Origin: Lamellibrachia columna
Lineage: Eukaryota > Annelida > Polychaeta > Sabellida > Siboglinidae
Length of the DNA stretch: 64,000 bases
Assembly (NCBI GenBank): GCA_963662155.1
Contig: OY759274.1
Location: 15,980,939 to 16,044,938, forward strand
Direction of reading: 5' to 3'
The position numbers and the translations under genes were made by a program. The notes beneath the pieces are model-generated. The model was not told the origin of the DNA. It made no database searches and worked only from the letters and a program-made list of their open reading frames with translations. Each line of letters begins with the position of its first letter. The stretch's first letter is position 1. Below, in pieces: positions 26,553-38,612 of the stretch.

Positions 26553-26857
26553 CAATAATACCATGCTAGTGCTTTTCTCAGAATTTGTTCTAAAAGTGAG
26601 AGATTCTGGTCAAATCTTGGTTTTCCTGGTGGCAGATGTATTGACAAGGGCGAATAATAAGGACCTGGCAGTTCAGCACAGCTAGACTTCCACTGTAATG
26701 CATTGAGTGCTTTCGACTGAAATCGATGAGCCGACAGGTATACACTGAAGTAACACAAATTCTCAATCAAGCGAGCTGCTAAGTCAGTATTGGAGGTCAG
26801 TAGACAAAGACCAAATATGTTGCATTCGCTGAGTTTAGACGCACACAGCAATGCCAT
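26553..26857 (-). other. unrecognised 101-codon open frame in a dispersed repeat
   Basis: The minus strand is open for about 100 codons, with segments such as LSECNIFGLCLLTSNTDLAA and HRFQSKALNALQWKSSCAEL. I do not recognise the family. DNA just beyond its start (about 26830-26930: CAGCAATGCCATATTCTACT, AAGAATAGG, TTTTCATTTGGTGAGCGAAT) recurs in similar form near 45215-45310. That suggests a fragment of a mobile element rather than an exon of the neighbouring sacsin-like gene. Confidence 0.35.
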
Positions 26858-27059
26858 ATTCTACTGGCAAGAATAGGACTAGGTGTTTAAAAATAGATTT
26901 TCATTTGGTGAGCGAATATCTTATATGTGCATAGACATAATTTTATATTAAACACTTGCAGTACTTCCTTCATATACTGCTACTATATGCAAGTGGGTGG
27001 ATATGCCGGTGGTCGGTTGGACAAGTGAGTAAGTAGATGGATGAGCACTCATGCAGCCA

Positions 27060-27535
27060 AATAACCAGACTGGCAGTCTGGAAGGCAAGCAGAGGGGCAG
27101 CCAGACAGGAAGCCAGAACGACAGACAAGCAGCAAGCAGCTACCCAGACAGGATGGGACTGAGACCGACAAACATACATCTTCCCAGGCATGAGGGCGTC
27201 AACACAACCAGCCAGGCAGGCAAACAGCAAGACAACCACATCCATAATATTAGAGACAAACAGAGAGAGGGGAAGAGAGAGAAAAAACAGACAGACAGAC
27301 AAGGCATGGAGTCACACAAACAGTCAAACAACAGAGAGATAGACAGACAGCCACAAACAAGGCAGTTACAAAGACAGGCGGCCAGATATGCAATTAGGCA
27401 GCATGGCAGAAAAAAAACACGAATAGACATTCACTGCAAATCAGTCAAGTGTACGGTCCAGTAACTTGACAGGTTTGACAGACAGGCAGGTGGACGGACA
27501 GACGGACAGATAGACATGCAGACATGTTGCCATAT
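27060..27535. repeat. CAGA/CAGG-rich low-complexity tract
   Basis: Irregular runs of CAGACAGG, GGCAGGCA and CAGACAGACAGA fill the segment, giving spurious open frames rich in Gln and Arg on one strand and Leu, Cys and Ser on the other. No promoter or exon can be read from it, although it lies upstream of the sacsin-like gene's first coding exon. Confidence 0.75.
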
Positions 27536-27689
27536 TATAGTAAAATCACCAGGTTTGGCACGATAAGTCGTGCATGACAAAATTACAACATTTCAAGGTC
27601 AAAACTGGAGTTAAACAAGGAGATGTCATGTCAAGGAGATGTCATGACTGTCTGTTAAGAGCCCCTTAAATCCACCCCACATCCTGTAA

Positions 27690-29290
27690 CCCCAAATGCA
27701 AAGCTATGGGACCAGACAGGCTTCATCCCAGGGTCCTCAAAGAAACAGCCAGAGCAGTTGCTCCTATTCTACAAATATTTTTAAAATCCATTGATAATGG
27801 TGAAGTACCAGATGACTGGAAATAAGCAAATATAGCACCAATCTTTAAGAAGGGAGAACGATAATGCCCATCAAATTACCACCCAGTGTCACTCATGTGT
27901 GTACAACAAACCAATGGAATTAACACATAATTTCTAAACACCTACTAAACCCCCTCGAATCCAACAATTTTCTCTTCGACGAACAGCATGGATTTTAAAA
28001 AGTGTTCAACCAATTTGCAGCTGCTAGCCTTCACACAAGATATCTTGGCCAATCTAAGCAGTAGGATGTAAACTGTATTATCATTATGTAAACTGTATTA
28101 TCATTATTTTGCCAAAGTATTCGACAACGTACCACACCACAGACTAATTCAGAAACTTGAGAGATGGTATCACTGGTCCTATAAACACTTGGGTTGAGAA
28201 ATATTCTTGAAGGATAGAAAACAGAATGGCATGTGAAGGAACATATTCAGACTGGACTCTGGTTATCAGTGTGGAGTCCCCAAGGTTCAGTGATTGCCCC
28301 CATCCTCTTTCTTATCTATATAAATAACCTATCTAATAGCCTCAAATCAACTGTCCGATTTCTTGCTGAAGACACTATTATATATCTAGGCAAATTGGCC
28401 ACATAAACAGGAGTACCATCCCCAGAAATCTAGTGTCCTCCACATAACCAGATCCCGTAACCCAAAATACAAACAATATACTCTTCACGGCCACATACTC
28501 GTAAAGGAGGACAACACGAAATATCTTGGTGTTGTCATAAATAAAACACTGTCCTGGAATGACAATATTAATGGTGTCACAAAAAAGCAAATGCATCCTT
28601 AGCTTTCCTATGGAGAAATGTCAAAGGCCAGGAAAAATAAAAAAACAATGCTTATTTCACTTCAGTTAGACCCCAGTTAAAGTATCAAACATGCAAAAAC
28701 AAAATAGAGATGGTCCAAAGATGGGCAGCACGTTATGTTTGTAACAACTACATTCCTGAAGCCAGTGTCACCACTGTGCTCAAACACCTAAATTGGCACA
28801 ACCTCCAACAAAGGAGAGCCGACATCCACCTTGTCATGTCTGATAAAACCTTACCTCTCCCTCAACTTATATCCTTTGTGAGACCTTCTCTACACACGCA
28901 TTTTGAAGCTTTTCAACCTTCCTGAATCACTAAGCAATTCATACAGTACAGATTCTTACCCCGTACAATAGCCAACTGGAACAACCTGCCAACTCAGCTA
29001 CAGCGCCAAAAGTTTGGAGATCTTCAGACAGAGGATCTCCTGCGTGCAACATTAATTCATATTGCATCTTTCACGCTATCAACTTTTCCTCTCCTTAAAT
29101 TGCAATTATACACGCACACTATCATCTTTTCTCTTTCTTCCAAATATTTTATTACTTTTTCTTACAGCACTTTAGCACTGGTGCACACACACACTGCATC
29201 TATAAGCCTTGGACAGAGGGTTGACTCGTACCCGGAAGAAGAAGAGAAGATGCAGCTAGCTTTTGTTTTTGTAATTTATTATCATTACAT
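27690..29290 (+). pseudogene. decayed CR1/L2-like non-LTR retrotransposon
   Basis: Translating across stops and frame shifts gives reverse-transcriptase landmarks in order: KAMGPDRLHPRVLKETA, NYHPVSL, a FDNVPHHRLIQKL-like segment, GVPKVQ, then KYLGVVINKTLSWNDNI and a basic RWAARYVCNNY segment (28718-28750). A TIASWNNLPTQLQ-like C-terminal region lies near 28960-29000. There are many stops. It belongs to a different family from the CR1-like copies at 29450 and beyond. Confidence 0.8.
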
Positions 29291-29449
29291 GGAAGTAAGA
29301 GTAATGTTTGACCACGTGACATATGTACAGGCCCTTAGCCAGGGACCCGTCTGCCCGTCCTGAAGACGGGTAAAATAAAACTAAAAGATGGGTTTTTCTT
29401 TTTACAAGATGATATTTTTTCATAATAAAATTGTTTGAACTGTCTTATT

Positions 29450-30195
29450 GACTCTAAGCGCATGTGGTCGTGATTCCACTAATGTTTTCAGGGGCATGGG
29501 GCAAGCTTTCGATAAAGTGGCACATCAAAGATTGTTACTTAAACTAAAAGCCCATGGTATAGGTAATGATGTAATCAACTGGATAGAAAAGTGGCTTACA
29601 CACAGAAGACAGAGAGTAATAGTAGATGGTGAGATTTCAAACTGGAAATTTGTTTTGCGTGGGGTACCACAGGGATCAGTATTAGGCCCTATAATGTTTT
29701 TAATATATATATAAATGATTTGAAAGATGACATATCTAGCAAAGTACTCAAATTTACAGATGACACAAAAGTATTCAGAAAGGTTACTAATGATACAGAT
29801 AAACAAAGTTTACATGATGATCTAGATATATTAGTTAAATGATCAGAAAAATGGCAAATGTTATTAAATTTTGGGAAGTGTAAATGTATACACATAGGAC
29901 ATAGAAACATGGACGAAGAATATAAAATGAGGAATGCTGTACTAAGTAGAACCACACAAGAAAAGGACTTAGGATTAACATTTAGTGCTGACATGAAAGT
30001 TTCAGAGCAATGTCGGATTTCTGCTTCGAAAGGAAATCAAATTCTAGGGCTAAGAGAAACAGCTAATTGTACCCCTGTACAAAGCAATAGTTAGACCACA
30101 TTTGGAATATTGTATTCAAGCATGGAGGTTGTATCATGCCATCTGGAACTTGTTGTTTGGGATGGCAATCTTGTTAAATCTTGTTAAATCTAAAT
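29450..30195 (+). pseudogene. CR1-like retrotransposon fragment, family A copy 1
   Basis: The plus strand encodes FDKVAHQRLLLKLKAHGIGN, WIEKWLTHRRQRVIVDG, the box GVPQGSVLGPIMFL, then after a frame break KFTDDTKVFRKV and LLNFGKCKCIHIGHRNMD. The expected YADD box is replaced by FTDD. The 3' end is GATGGCAATCTTGTTAAATC followed by another CTTGTTAAAT unit. The same protein and 3' end occur at 37740, 41360, 59405 and, inverted, 61085. Confidence 0.85.
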
Positions 30196-31764
30196 TTTCA
30201 GGTCAGAAAGTCAACATCCCAATAGCATGTGATAGTTAAACAATCGTTTGGGCCAATATCACTATGCCCGTTGTGCTCTGAGGCCAAAGTTACCAGGGTT
30301 GTGGGCCGAACTCTCCAAAGAATGCTGTCCGAATTCACCGTGAGCCGACATCACCTGTATCCGCGCTGACAGCTCGCTTCGATCTTAGGTGGACCATGGT
30401 CATCAACACCTGTATCGCTGCCTGAGTTCTATGGATTGGTGGCATCAACATAGCTTCCACTACTAGGAATAATGTGGGCACATCATCCTCTTTCAAAGAA
30501 ATTTTATCACCAGGATAACCCAGGGCTGCTACCTTCTCTGATACAGATCACAGTCGAAACAAGTTTTCTCGAAGTGAGCAAAGCCGGCTGTGCTTCGTCG
30601 GCTTGACATTGCTTTTTTTAAACAAAGTTGGCTCCATAGAGAAATTAAGCCACCTACATGTTATTTTATTCTTACTACTGTTTGCATTACAGTCAAATGC
30701 CATACAATAAACCATTCTGACATTTGCTTCTAAGCAACCGCTATCACTGTCAATGGTTAGGTAAATGAATGGAAAGTCCCAGTCTCATAGCACTTCCTTG
30801 TCATCATTGACGTTATGTCGAAGCTTGTCGATAAGCACGGGAAAAATATGCATAATCAAGGCTGGCCAGTAGAACAGAGTATTATTTGAAATTATTAATT
30901 AATGGAATTCTAATAAATGTTTCAGTGTTGTGGAAATAGAAATATACTATATATACATATAAAAAAATGTATTAAAATATATCCTATTATTTGAGTGATA
31001 GGTAAAGGTTGGTGACTGGGCAATCCGTCAATTTTTTTTATTTACAGGCATGAGGAAGCTTGCCGCTGTGCACACTAATGTGTATCCAAGGCCTACAGCG
31101 TAGTGTGCACAGCCATTAATAATAATGTACAAACATATGCCTTTACATCAGCTGTGTACACAATGAATAATCAAAATGGCAGACTAAGATTAAAAACCTT
31201 GAAGGTAGCTCAGGCTATTAGATAATCAAAATGGCAGACTAAGTTTAAAAACCTTGAAGGTAGCTCAGGCTATTAGATAATCAAAATGGCAGACTAAGAA
31301 TAGAAACCTTGAAGGTAGCTCAGGCTATTAGATAATTTTACAGCACGAAATGTACGAGGCAGTGGCTTGGCCTGCTTATGGGGTAGGCTCGGGCAAGGAT
31401 TTTCAGAATAAAAACAATATTCAGCGTGACATAACTTATTAATTTATGGGTCAATCAGCATCACATATAATATTCACAGAGATTGGTATACAGGGAATAA
31501 AAATATTATGCACACGAAATATCATTGGGCTAGGTTGAACAGATTTTTAGATGTGCTTTAAAAAATAGCGAAATGTGTGATTTCATCAACAACAAAAATT
31601 TGCAAGGGACATAGATAATTTTGAAAAGTGGCATTCAAACAAATACAAATGTGGATAAATGGAAGATTACTGCTGCATGTGGACAATAAAAGCAAGTTTT
31701 ATATTTTTTATAAACTTTTTTTTATTTAGTAGATGGCGCCACTGTCAAATGACTTGTTTTAGAT
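30196..31764. other. intergenic stretch without recognised gene
   Basis: No ORF of interest was found on either strand. It contains a perfect 13-bp inverted repeat (31065-31077 with 31101-31113) and a three-copy 55-bp tandem repeat (31169-31333). The remainder is AT-rich sequence with no identified class. Confidence 0.5.
31169..31333. repeat. 55-bp tandem repeat, three units
   Basis: Units starting AATCAAAATGGCAGACTAAG begin at 31169, 31224 and 31279. They are nearly identical, which points to recent duplication. Confidence 0.9.
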
Positions 31765-33165
31765 ACATACTGCATGCTGGTAATGACTGAACTTGTTGGG
31801 GTTAAGTGGACAAGGCGATTGTTAAATACCTGCATGAGAGAGGGGAAGATCTCAGAGGAGTGGCAGAAGGGGTTGATAGTCCCTGTATGGAAAAGAAAGG
31901 GAGATGTTCACGACGCTGGAAAATACCGAGGTATCACGTTGTTGAGTCATGTCCTCAAGGTATTAGAGAGGATTTTGGATGGAAGATAAGGAGGATAGTG
32001 GAGTGTGAAATGGGAAAAGAACAACAAGGTTTCAGAAGAGGGAGAGGTACGGCGGATGGGATGTACACTCTGAGACAACTGGTGGAAAAGAAACTGGAGG
32101 GACAGGAGAATATGGCTCTGGGATTCAGACTCTGGTGTCCCAGAGGTGGATGTGAGGATGGTCGAAGGCATATATGAAGAGACAAAAGATAAAGTAATGT
32201 GTGGACCGGGAATATCGGAGGAATTCAGGGTGGACGTCGACCTGAGACAGGAGAGTGCCCTAAGCCCACTATTACTCATTGCCATAGTGGAGGTGACCAG
32301 CAGTAAAGCGAGTACAAGGGACATTCTCCACCAGTTGCTATATACCGATGACCTGGCAGTAGTAGCAGACAGTGAGGCAGACCTTCAAGAGCGGTTAGTA
32401 GATTGGAAGGCAATCTTTGACAAACATGGACTGAGAGAAGACGGAGGTGCTTTGGGTCAGGCAGCAGAATAAAGATCTTGACATAAGACTGGATGGGAAG
32501 AAACTGAACCAACGAGACAGCTTTGTATATCTGGGTGGAGCAGTTTGCGGGGACAGCAGCACGGAGATGGAAATTCGCAGTACAAGCTGGGGCGAGTGCG
32601 TGGCAGAAAGTGGAAGGGGTGATGGGAGATAAAACCATATCTCGAAAGCTAAAAGGAAAGGTTCTTAACTCATGTATAACACCAGCATATCTATTCGGCT
32701 GGAGACCATGGCGATGAAAAAAAAAGAGACTGCAAGTTCACGAGAATAACTGGGTGAGAAGAATTGCAGGAGTGAAAAGCGAAGAATGGAGGAGCTGAGG
32801 GAGGAAGTTGGTGTGAGGGAGAGTCTCACGAGGAAGTGGGTGAGGAGCCAGCTAAAGTGGGCTGGACACATAGAAAGAATGGATTGACAAAGAGAGCAGA
32901 TGCGCTTGGAGTGGAAGGTAGAAGGAGAAGACCGAGACTGAGATGGGAGGACTGCGTGAAGAGAGAATTAGTAGGATCGAGTGCATGGGAGGGGAATGGA
33001 GAATGAGGGCAGGGGATTGAGGGGAGTGGAGACTATTGGTGGAGCCAGTAGTAAAACAGGACTAGTTCTGAAGAAGACGGGGAAACATAAATCGACGACC
33101 GGTATCAGTGCCAGCCTCACCCCGGACTACAGGGAAAAGGAGGAGAGCAACAATAATAAGATAGG
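31765..33165 (+). pseudogene. decayed non-LTR retrotransposon, family B
   Basis: Landmarks on the plus strand include REGKISEEWQKGLIVPVWKR, KYRGITLLSHVLKVLERIL and EQQGFRRGRGTADGMYTLRQ, then after frame breaks a YTDDLAVVADSEADLQ catalytic box (near 32342) and NSCITPAYLFG. Stops and shifts are numerous. The 3' end, GCCAGCCTCACCCCGGACTA followed by AACAATAATA, also ends a second copy at 42805-43075. Confidence 0.85.
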
Positions 33166-34722
33166 TTTTTTGGGTTATACCTGTCCTTAAAATCAACTAA
33201 AACTTTTGAAATTGCAATTCAGAATAACATTTAGAACAATCAACAAACAGACTCAGAAAATTTAACTATAAGAATTACAGATTTAAAAGACAGAATTACA
33301 TTAGCACACCTGCAGATAGTAATAGGTTAGTAAAGCTCCATCGCAGGCACCGCGCGTAAACATGGCCCGTCGCGATTGCGGATGGGTCAGTCCATTGTGT
33401 CATGGGGGAGGTGTACGGAGAACCTACATGCGATTTTTCGCTATTAGTATTGATCATGTGTGGATTCCCTCTAGTAAGCATCGTTATTTAACATTATATA
33501 TGAATACATGTACAAATAAAGCAAGTAAGATGAACATAAATGCAGTTGCGAAAATGTCAGTCGAACGCTCTTGCATGTCAACTTTCACGGGCAGCTAGGC
33601 GCCTCGAAGATACGGCCAACAGATGACTGCATGGTGATAGGTAACGTTTACATGCAAATAGCGGGGGCATATTCCTAAATACTGAAAGAAATCCATTACC
33701 GATTGGTCAAACACCGGTTCACGCCTTAAATAAAACTGACATTTGGCGAGGCGCCAGCCTTTTGAAGGAGACGTGGTTACGAAAGATTTTGCTGCACTGG
33801 CACTGCCAAAATCATAGCAAGTGGTTTTTGGCGGGCCAGCGAGGTGCGGCGGTTCATATACATCGTCAGCGAGCGTGTCGCTCAGCTCAGGCCTGCCGAA
33901 CGCACTTTAGATAAGCTTTTATAAAAAAAACTGTAAAATTCATAATTATAAAGTTATGGAACTAAAAATCGGCATATAAAAAAAAAAGACCTTTTATTTT
34001 CAGTTATACAACTTTGCAGGAATACGACACATGATAATGGTTGCAGTTCACGCAGATGTCCACGTTGACAGAAATAATGTACACGTTGACAGAAATAATG
34101 TATACGTTGACAGAAATAATGCATCTAATATAGTTTTCACAAAAAGTGACTAACCGAAAATTGCAACAACTAGCCCCGGTCTCCCATACTCACGAGGCCG
34201 TCTTGGGAAGATGGCGAAAGCGTCAACTGAGGTAAAACCCTTCTGGATATACTAAAATAAATATTTCAATATGTACGTACCTTATTTCTTGATAGACCAA
34301 CAGACCTGCCTTGCACATACTGCAGAGAACAAAACAGCTGAAATGTAGTCAACGTCCAACTTACTAGATATTTATAAAGAATATCAGGCCTCGATGTGCA
34401 AACTGTCGGCTCCAAACTCCAACAGCCGATTGCCGGGAAAACGAAACCAAGATGACGTGTCCTTACCCAGTAGCCAAGGCGTAGAAATATCCTAGAATGT
34501 ACAATGGACGGGTCCAAGAGGTGTCCTTCAGGTGCCGGGGTACCCCTCTTTTTTCGGCCGGATTTAGTTCTTCATCAAGTCAGAATTAGTTGTTGAGACA
34601 CCGCGTCATGGCACTCTCCTGCGCTTGTTTATCATATTAGGACATTTCTAACATAGAACCCGGCCTAGAAACTCTGGGCGTTTTACTGTCATTTGTCCCC
34701 TGTCGTTCTGATTCCCTCCGAG

Positions 34723-34753
<31 letters not shown>

Positions 34754-35096
34754 TAGAAGTTCTGCCACATGGTGTATTTTTGTGTGAAACTGAGCACCTC
34801 CTTTTTCAGGGTTTGGACCCGCCCATGTGTACTGTTCTAAGCACTGCCGCCCGTACATGAAGTTTCCCGGAAAGTGAAACTTCATTAAGTAGCCTCAATT
34901 ATCCAGGCTCCACGCTGTGGCGCCACCGCTTGTCGCAGCCATCTTGGCCTGGATCCAGAGTGTGCTTTTCATTGTGGCGGAAATTATGTATGCACCTAGA
35001 TTCTGGCAAAGAAATGACAACGTTTTGAACCACCTGGAAATAAAACAAATTGACATATCCACGTTTTAACAGGTCAATCTGCCAGGGCAGTGTAGT
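33166..35096. other. gap with possible promoter-like patches, no gene called
   Basis: Contains a three-copy 21-bp repeat CACGTTGACAGAAATAATGTA (34061-34123) and a short (GTGC)n run near 34725-34752. Two short ATGs lie in AAGATGGC context: plus strand at about 34212 (MAKASTE then a possible GTAAAA donor) and minus strand near 34944. Such a context is common at YY1-type promoters, but no following exons could be matched, so no gene is called. Confidence 0.3.
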
Positions 35097-35104
35097 ACTA
35101 CTAC

Positions 35105-36383
35105 CAGGGGTGGGTTCAATTACACATAATTATATCAATTACAATTACAATTAAATTTAAATTTTTAGTTCAATTACAATTACACTGTTTCAAGTTCAAT
35201 TACAATTACAATTACATTATGTGGAACCATATATATTCAGCATTTGTTAATTATATAGTTTTGCACTTTTGCTGAATTTCAATATTTTGTACACAATTGA
35301 TAAACAAATATAACGGTAATGATTGTAAATTGTTGAAGAATTGTGACTTTGAATTGTACTAAATAAAAAGACAGCCGTTTAAACATATTTTTATTATATA
35401 AATATATATTTTAAATCTGGTATATAGACATTAATACATTTTATATAGATGTTGATGTATTTATAAATTCTTTCAAATCAATCTAGGTACTTGTCTTAAC
35501 AGAGGGTACATGATTTTTGCTTATATAAAGACATTAGACAATGTCCACAAGGCTTCACCTCCTGTAGTTGCATAATCTGTGTTGGAAAGGAAAGCATGGT
35601 GTGTGTCTGTGGCTGTAGCAGTGCTAATTATTGTTTGCTGAGAGGGTGGATTAGCACCTGTCCAGGGCCCTGTGTACTCTAAGGGTTTCTAACCAGACTG
35701 CAAACTGGTACAGTATTAAACAATTGTAGCCCAGACTGTCTCACTTGAGGCAACATACTGAATTGATAACAACTAGCACAAGCTCTAAGTGGACTTCAAC
35801 TCAGGGCTTCTGACTTGAAAAGATACTTCCTCTGGAAGACAACTTTCTGTAGCTTCAATGCATTCAAAAAGGGAATAGCTCAGACATACACAATGTCATA
35901 AAATATTTGACTGTCAGGATATCTGGTGTCAATACAGCTACACAAGTGTGCACCCTTTGTGCTTTTGTATTAAAAGACATACAAAACTGTGTTGATCTCA
36001 ATGCTTGTAAACAATTATTTGTGCTAAATTCATATAAATCAGTGATTAAAAAAATCGGATGTCAAAACAAAAAATCATAAATCAATGATTTTTTTGGAGT
36101 GATTTAAATCATGATTTAAATCAATGATTTAAATAAACTTATTTAAATCAAACAACCCTGAACCTGTATGAGACTTTAATTATATTTTATTGACAGTTTG
36201 TTCAGGTAGTTTGTGATATAAAACGTACTGTAATTGATTGTAATTGAAATAAATTTTCAATTATACAAAATATAACAATTACAATTACAGCACAAATTTG
36301 AAACCATAATCAATTACAATTACAATTACACAATTTTGCTGTAATCAATTACAATTACAATTACGTAATTGGACCCAGCCCTG
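35105..36383. mobile_element. hAT-like non-autonomous DNA transposon with 8-bp target duplication
   Basis: The left end reads CAGGGGTGGGTTCAATTAC. The right end, reverse complemented, reads CAGGGCTGGGTCCAATTAC, giving 19-bp terminal inverted repeats with two mismatches that start CAGGG as in hAT elements. The element is flanked by the exact 8-bp direct repeat ACTACTAC at 35097-35104 and 36384-36391. Inside both ends are clusters of AATTACAATTACA. There is no transposase ORF in 1.28 kb, so it would have been moved by a relative. It sits inside a GC-rich minisatellite. Confidence 0.85.
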
Positions 36384-36557
36384 ACTACTACCACCCCTGG
36401 CCAGGGGCAGTGTAGTACTACTACTGCCCCTGGCAGGGGCAGTGTAGTACTACTACCATCCCTGGCCAGGGACAGTGTAGTACTACTACCGCCCCTGGCA
36501 GGGGCAGTGCAGTACTACTACCACCCCTGGCCAGGGGCAGTGTAGTACTACTACCAC
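36384..36557. repeat. 32-33-bp minisatellite with palindromic core
   Basis: About five units of the form CAGTGTAGTACTACTACC plus CCCCTGGCCAGGGG. The core CCCCTGGCCAGGGG is a perfect palindrome in some units and CCCCTGGCAGGGG in others, with the two types partly alternating. One further partial unit lies left of the hAT element at 35083-35104, showing that the array was split by the insertion. Confidence 0.85.
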
Positions 36558-36563
36558 CAATGG

Positions 36564-36626
<63 letters not shown>

Positions 36627-36812
36627 TACATATACCCCTTGATCTGGATGTTTGTAAAATTTAGGCCTTTTATGGCTAGTAGATTGTTTACTATTTGTTA
36701 AATAGATCATATAGTATATTTGTGAGTTAATTAAATACAATTATATAATTACTGTTAATTGAAAGTGGAAATTTTGGTGAGTGTACAGATTTCTGGTCGA
36801 AATCAGACAACA

Positions 36813-36939
<127 letters not shown>

Positions 36940-37301
36940 ACACAATCAGGATATGTTAACCCCTGCTGCGAGCCGGGTGTCGGATGTCTCTGCTAATTGG
37001 GTACTAACATCAGTATCAGACACCAGTATGCAGTGTTCAGAACGTTGATGGGAAAACATCACCATGTCTGAATGCGTCATACATGTCGAGTTAACCCTAT
37101 GCAGTGCTGGCCAAGATTCTAATCGAGAGTAGTGCCGCTGCGACTATTGGCAGAGTTTCAATTGGGATTACTGGTGCTTGGAATCTAGGCCAAGCTATAA
37201 TTGTGAGTATCAATATATTGGCTACATTTCATTTGAGATTATTGGTGTTGTGCAAAGGTAGCCAAATTTTATTTGTGATTACTGGTGCTGTGAAATGTTT
37301 G

Positions 37302-37446
<145 letters not shown>

Positions 37447-37519
37447 ATTACTATGGAACTTCGTTACTCTGGACACCTTAGTCCCCAGTTTAATTTTCCA
37501 CATTAAAGGGGTATATTAG

Positions 37520-37597
<78 letters not shown>

Positions 37598-37739
37598 TAA
37601 TTAATAAGTTGTTTATGACACTACAACTTACCAACTTACCTGAAATACCTGGCCAATCAGCATCCAAAGGCTCTTAATACTGCGGGATAGGGTGGGGGCT
37701 GACAAATCAGAGGACGCTACCCTCTCTGTAAGAATGAGG

Positions 37740-38145
37740 TTTAACAACCCTAGAGACAAGGCGGTTAAGAGGAGATCAAATTAAAGTTTTTAAGATATTG
37801 AATGGATATGAAAATATTAATAGAACTATTTTTTTTCACTCAAGAAAGATAATAGAACTAGAGGACATGATGCAACTTTAGTAAAAGATCAGTGTAGACT
37901 GGATATCAGGAAGTACTCGTTCTCACTGAGGACAATCAATGAATGGAACAAATTATCTACAGATTATGTAACTGCTAGCAGCGTGATTATGTTTAAAGAC
38001 AAGGTTGACACATATCTCAGGAGGGCGGATTACACATAGATTAAAAATGTTGGACTCACGACAAGCCAATGGCGTTCTTGTCCACTTGCCATCCGGGCCT
38101 TTGCCTTGGATTGCAATATTGTTAAATCTTGTTAAATCTTACAAG
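37740..38145 (+). pseudogene. CR1-like retrotransposon 3' end, family A copy 2
   Basis: It encodes the C-terminal part of the family A reverse transcriptase (LETRRLRGDQ-like start, then RGHDATLVKDQCRLDIRKYS and INEWNKLSTDYVTASS) with a frame break. It ends in two TTGTTAAATC units. It is strongly 5'-truncated, as is usual for LINE copies. Confidence 0.8.
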
Positions 38146-38495
38146 GCTAACCCCCAGCGTGAATGAAAGGCTGGTCGGCATTTCTCTGGCTGCAGACCCA
38201 GGATAGTCTGATCACGACTGAGTAGCTAACCCAGGACCACGTCCGGTTACGTGAACACATCTTGCAGCCCATCCTTGGATGTCACAGCTGGCCCCAGAGA
38301 GATCTGGCCGGGCTATCCTATTTATTGCCATGTTTGAAATTTATAATAAACATCATGTATTTTTAAAGCGATTCCTTGTGTTGTCTTTTCATAAATGAGT
38401 CATTTTAATATATACGTAAAATGTGTATAAATAACACAGTAATTAATGGTTTCGCAATTACTGACAGTGACAGCATGACGTCTATCTTTTTTCAG

Positions 38496-38612
38496 AGAAT
38501 CGAACGTTGGTGGTTGACACTCCGGCAGAATGGCATCGACTTCTGGATCAATCTGATGAAAGACTTGGAGTCACGAGTGCTCATTTCGAACGATAACGCT
38601 GTTCAGATGTAA
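38496..38612 (+). pseudogene. exon-like fragment of an integrase-core (DDE) domain protein
   Basis: After a good acceptor (TTTTTTCAG|AGA) the frame reads RIERWWLTLRQNGIDFWINL and MKDLESRVLI, then stops at 38610-38612. This RxERWW...FWI..MKDL pattern belongs to transposon-derived integrase-core proteins common in fish and marine invertebrates, where more sequence normally follows. No upstream or downstream partner exon was identified, so this is probably a remnant; it could also be the last exon of an undetected gene in 33-38 kb. Confidence 0.5.

Noticed and set aside
27140..27430. Cys/Leu-rich minus-strand ORFs as secreted proteins
   Set aside because: They are complements of the CAGA/CAGG low-complexity tract.
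34200..34960. Possible divergent gene starts with AAGATGGC contexts
   Set aside because: Only a few codons follow before a stop or a weak donor, and no matching downstream exons were found.
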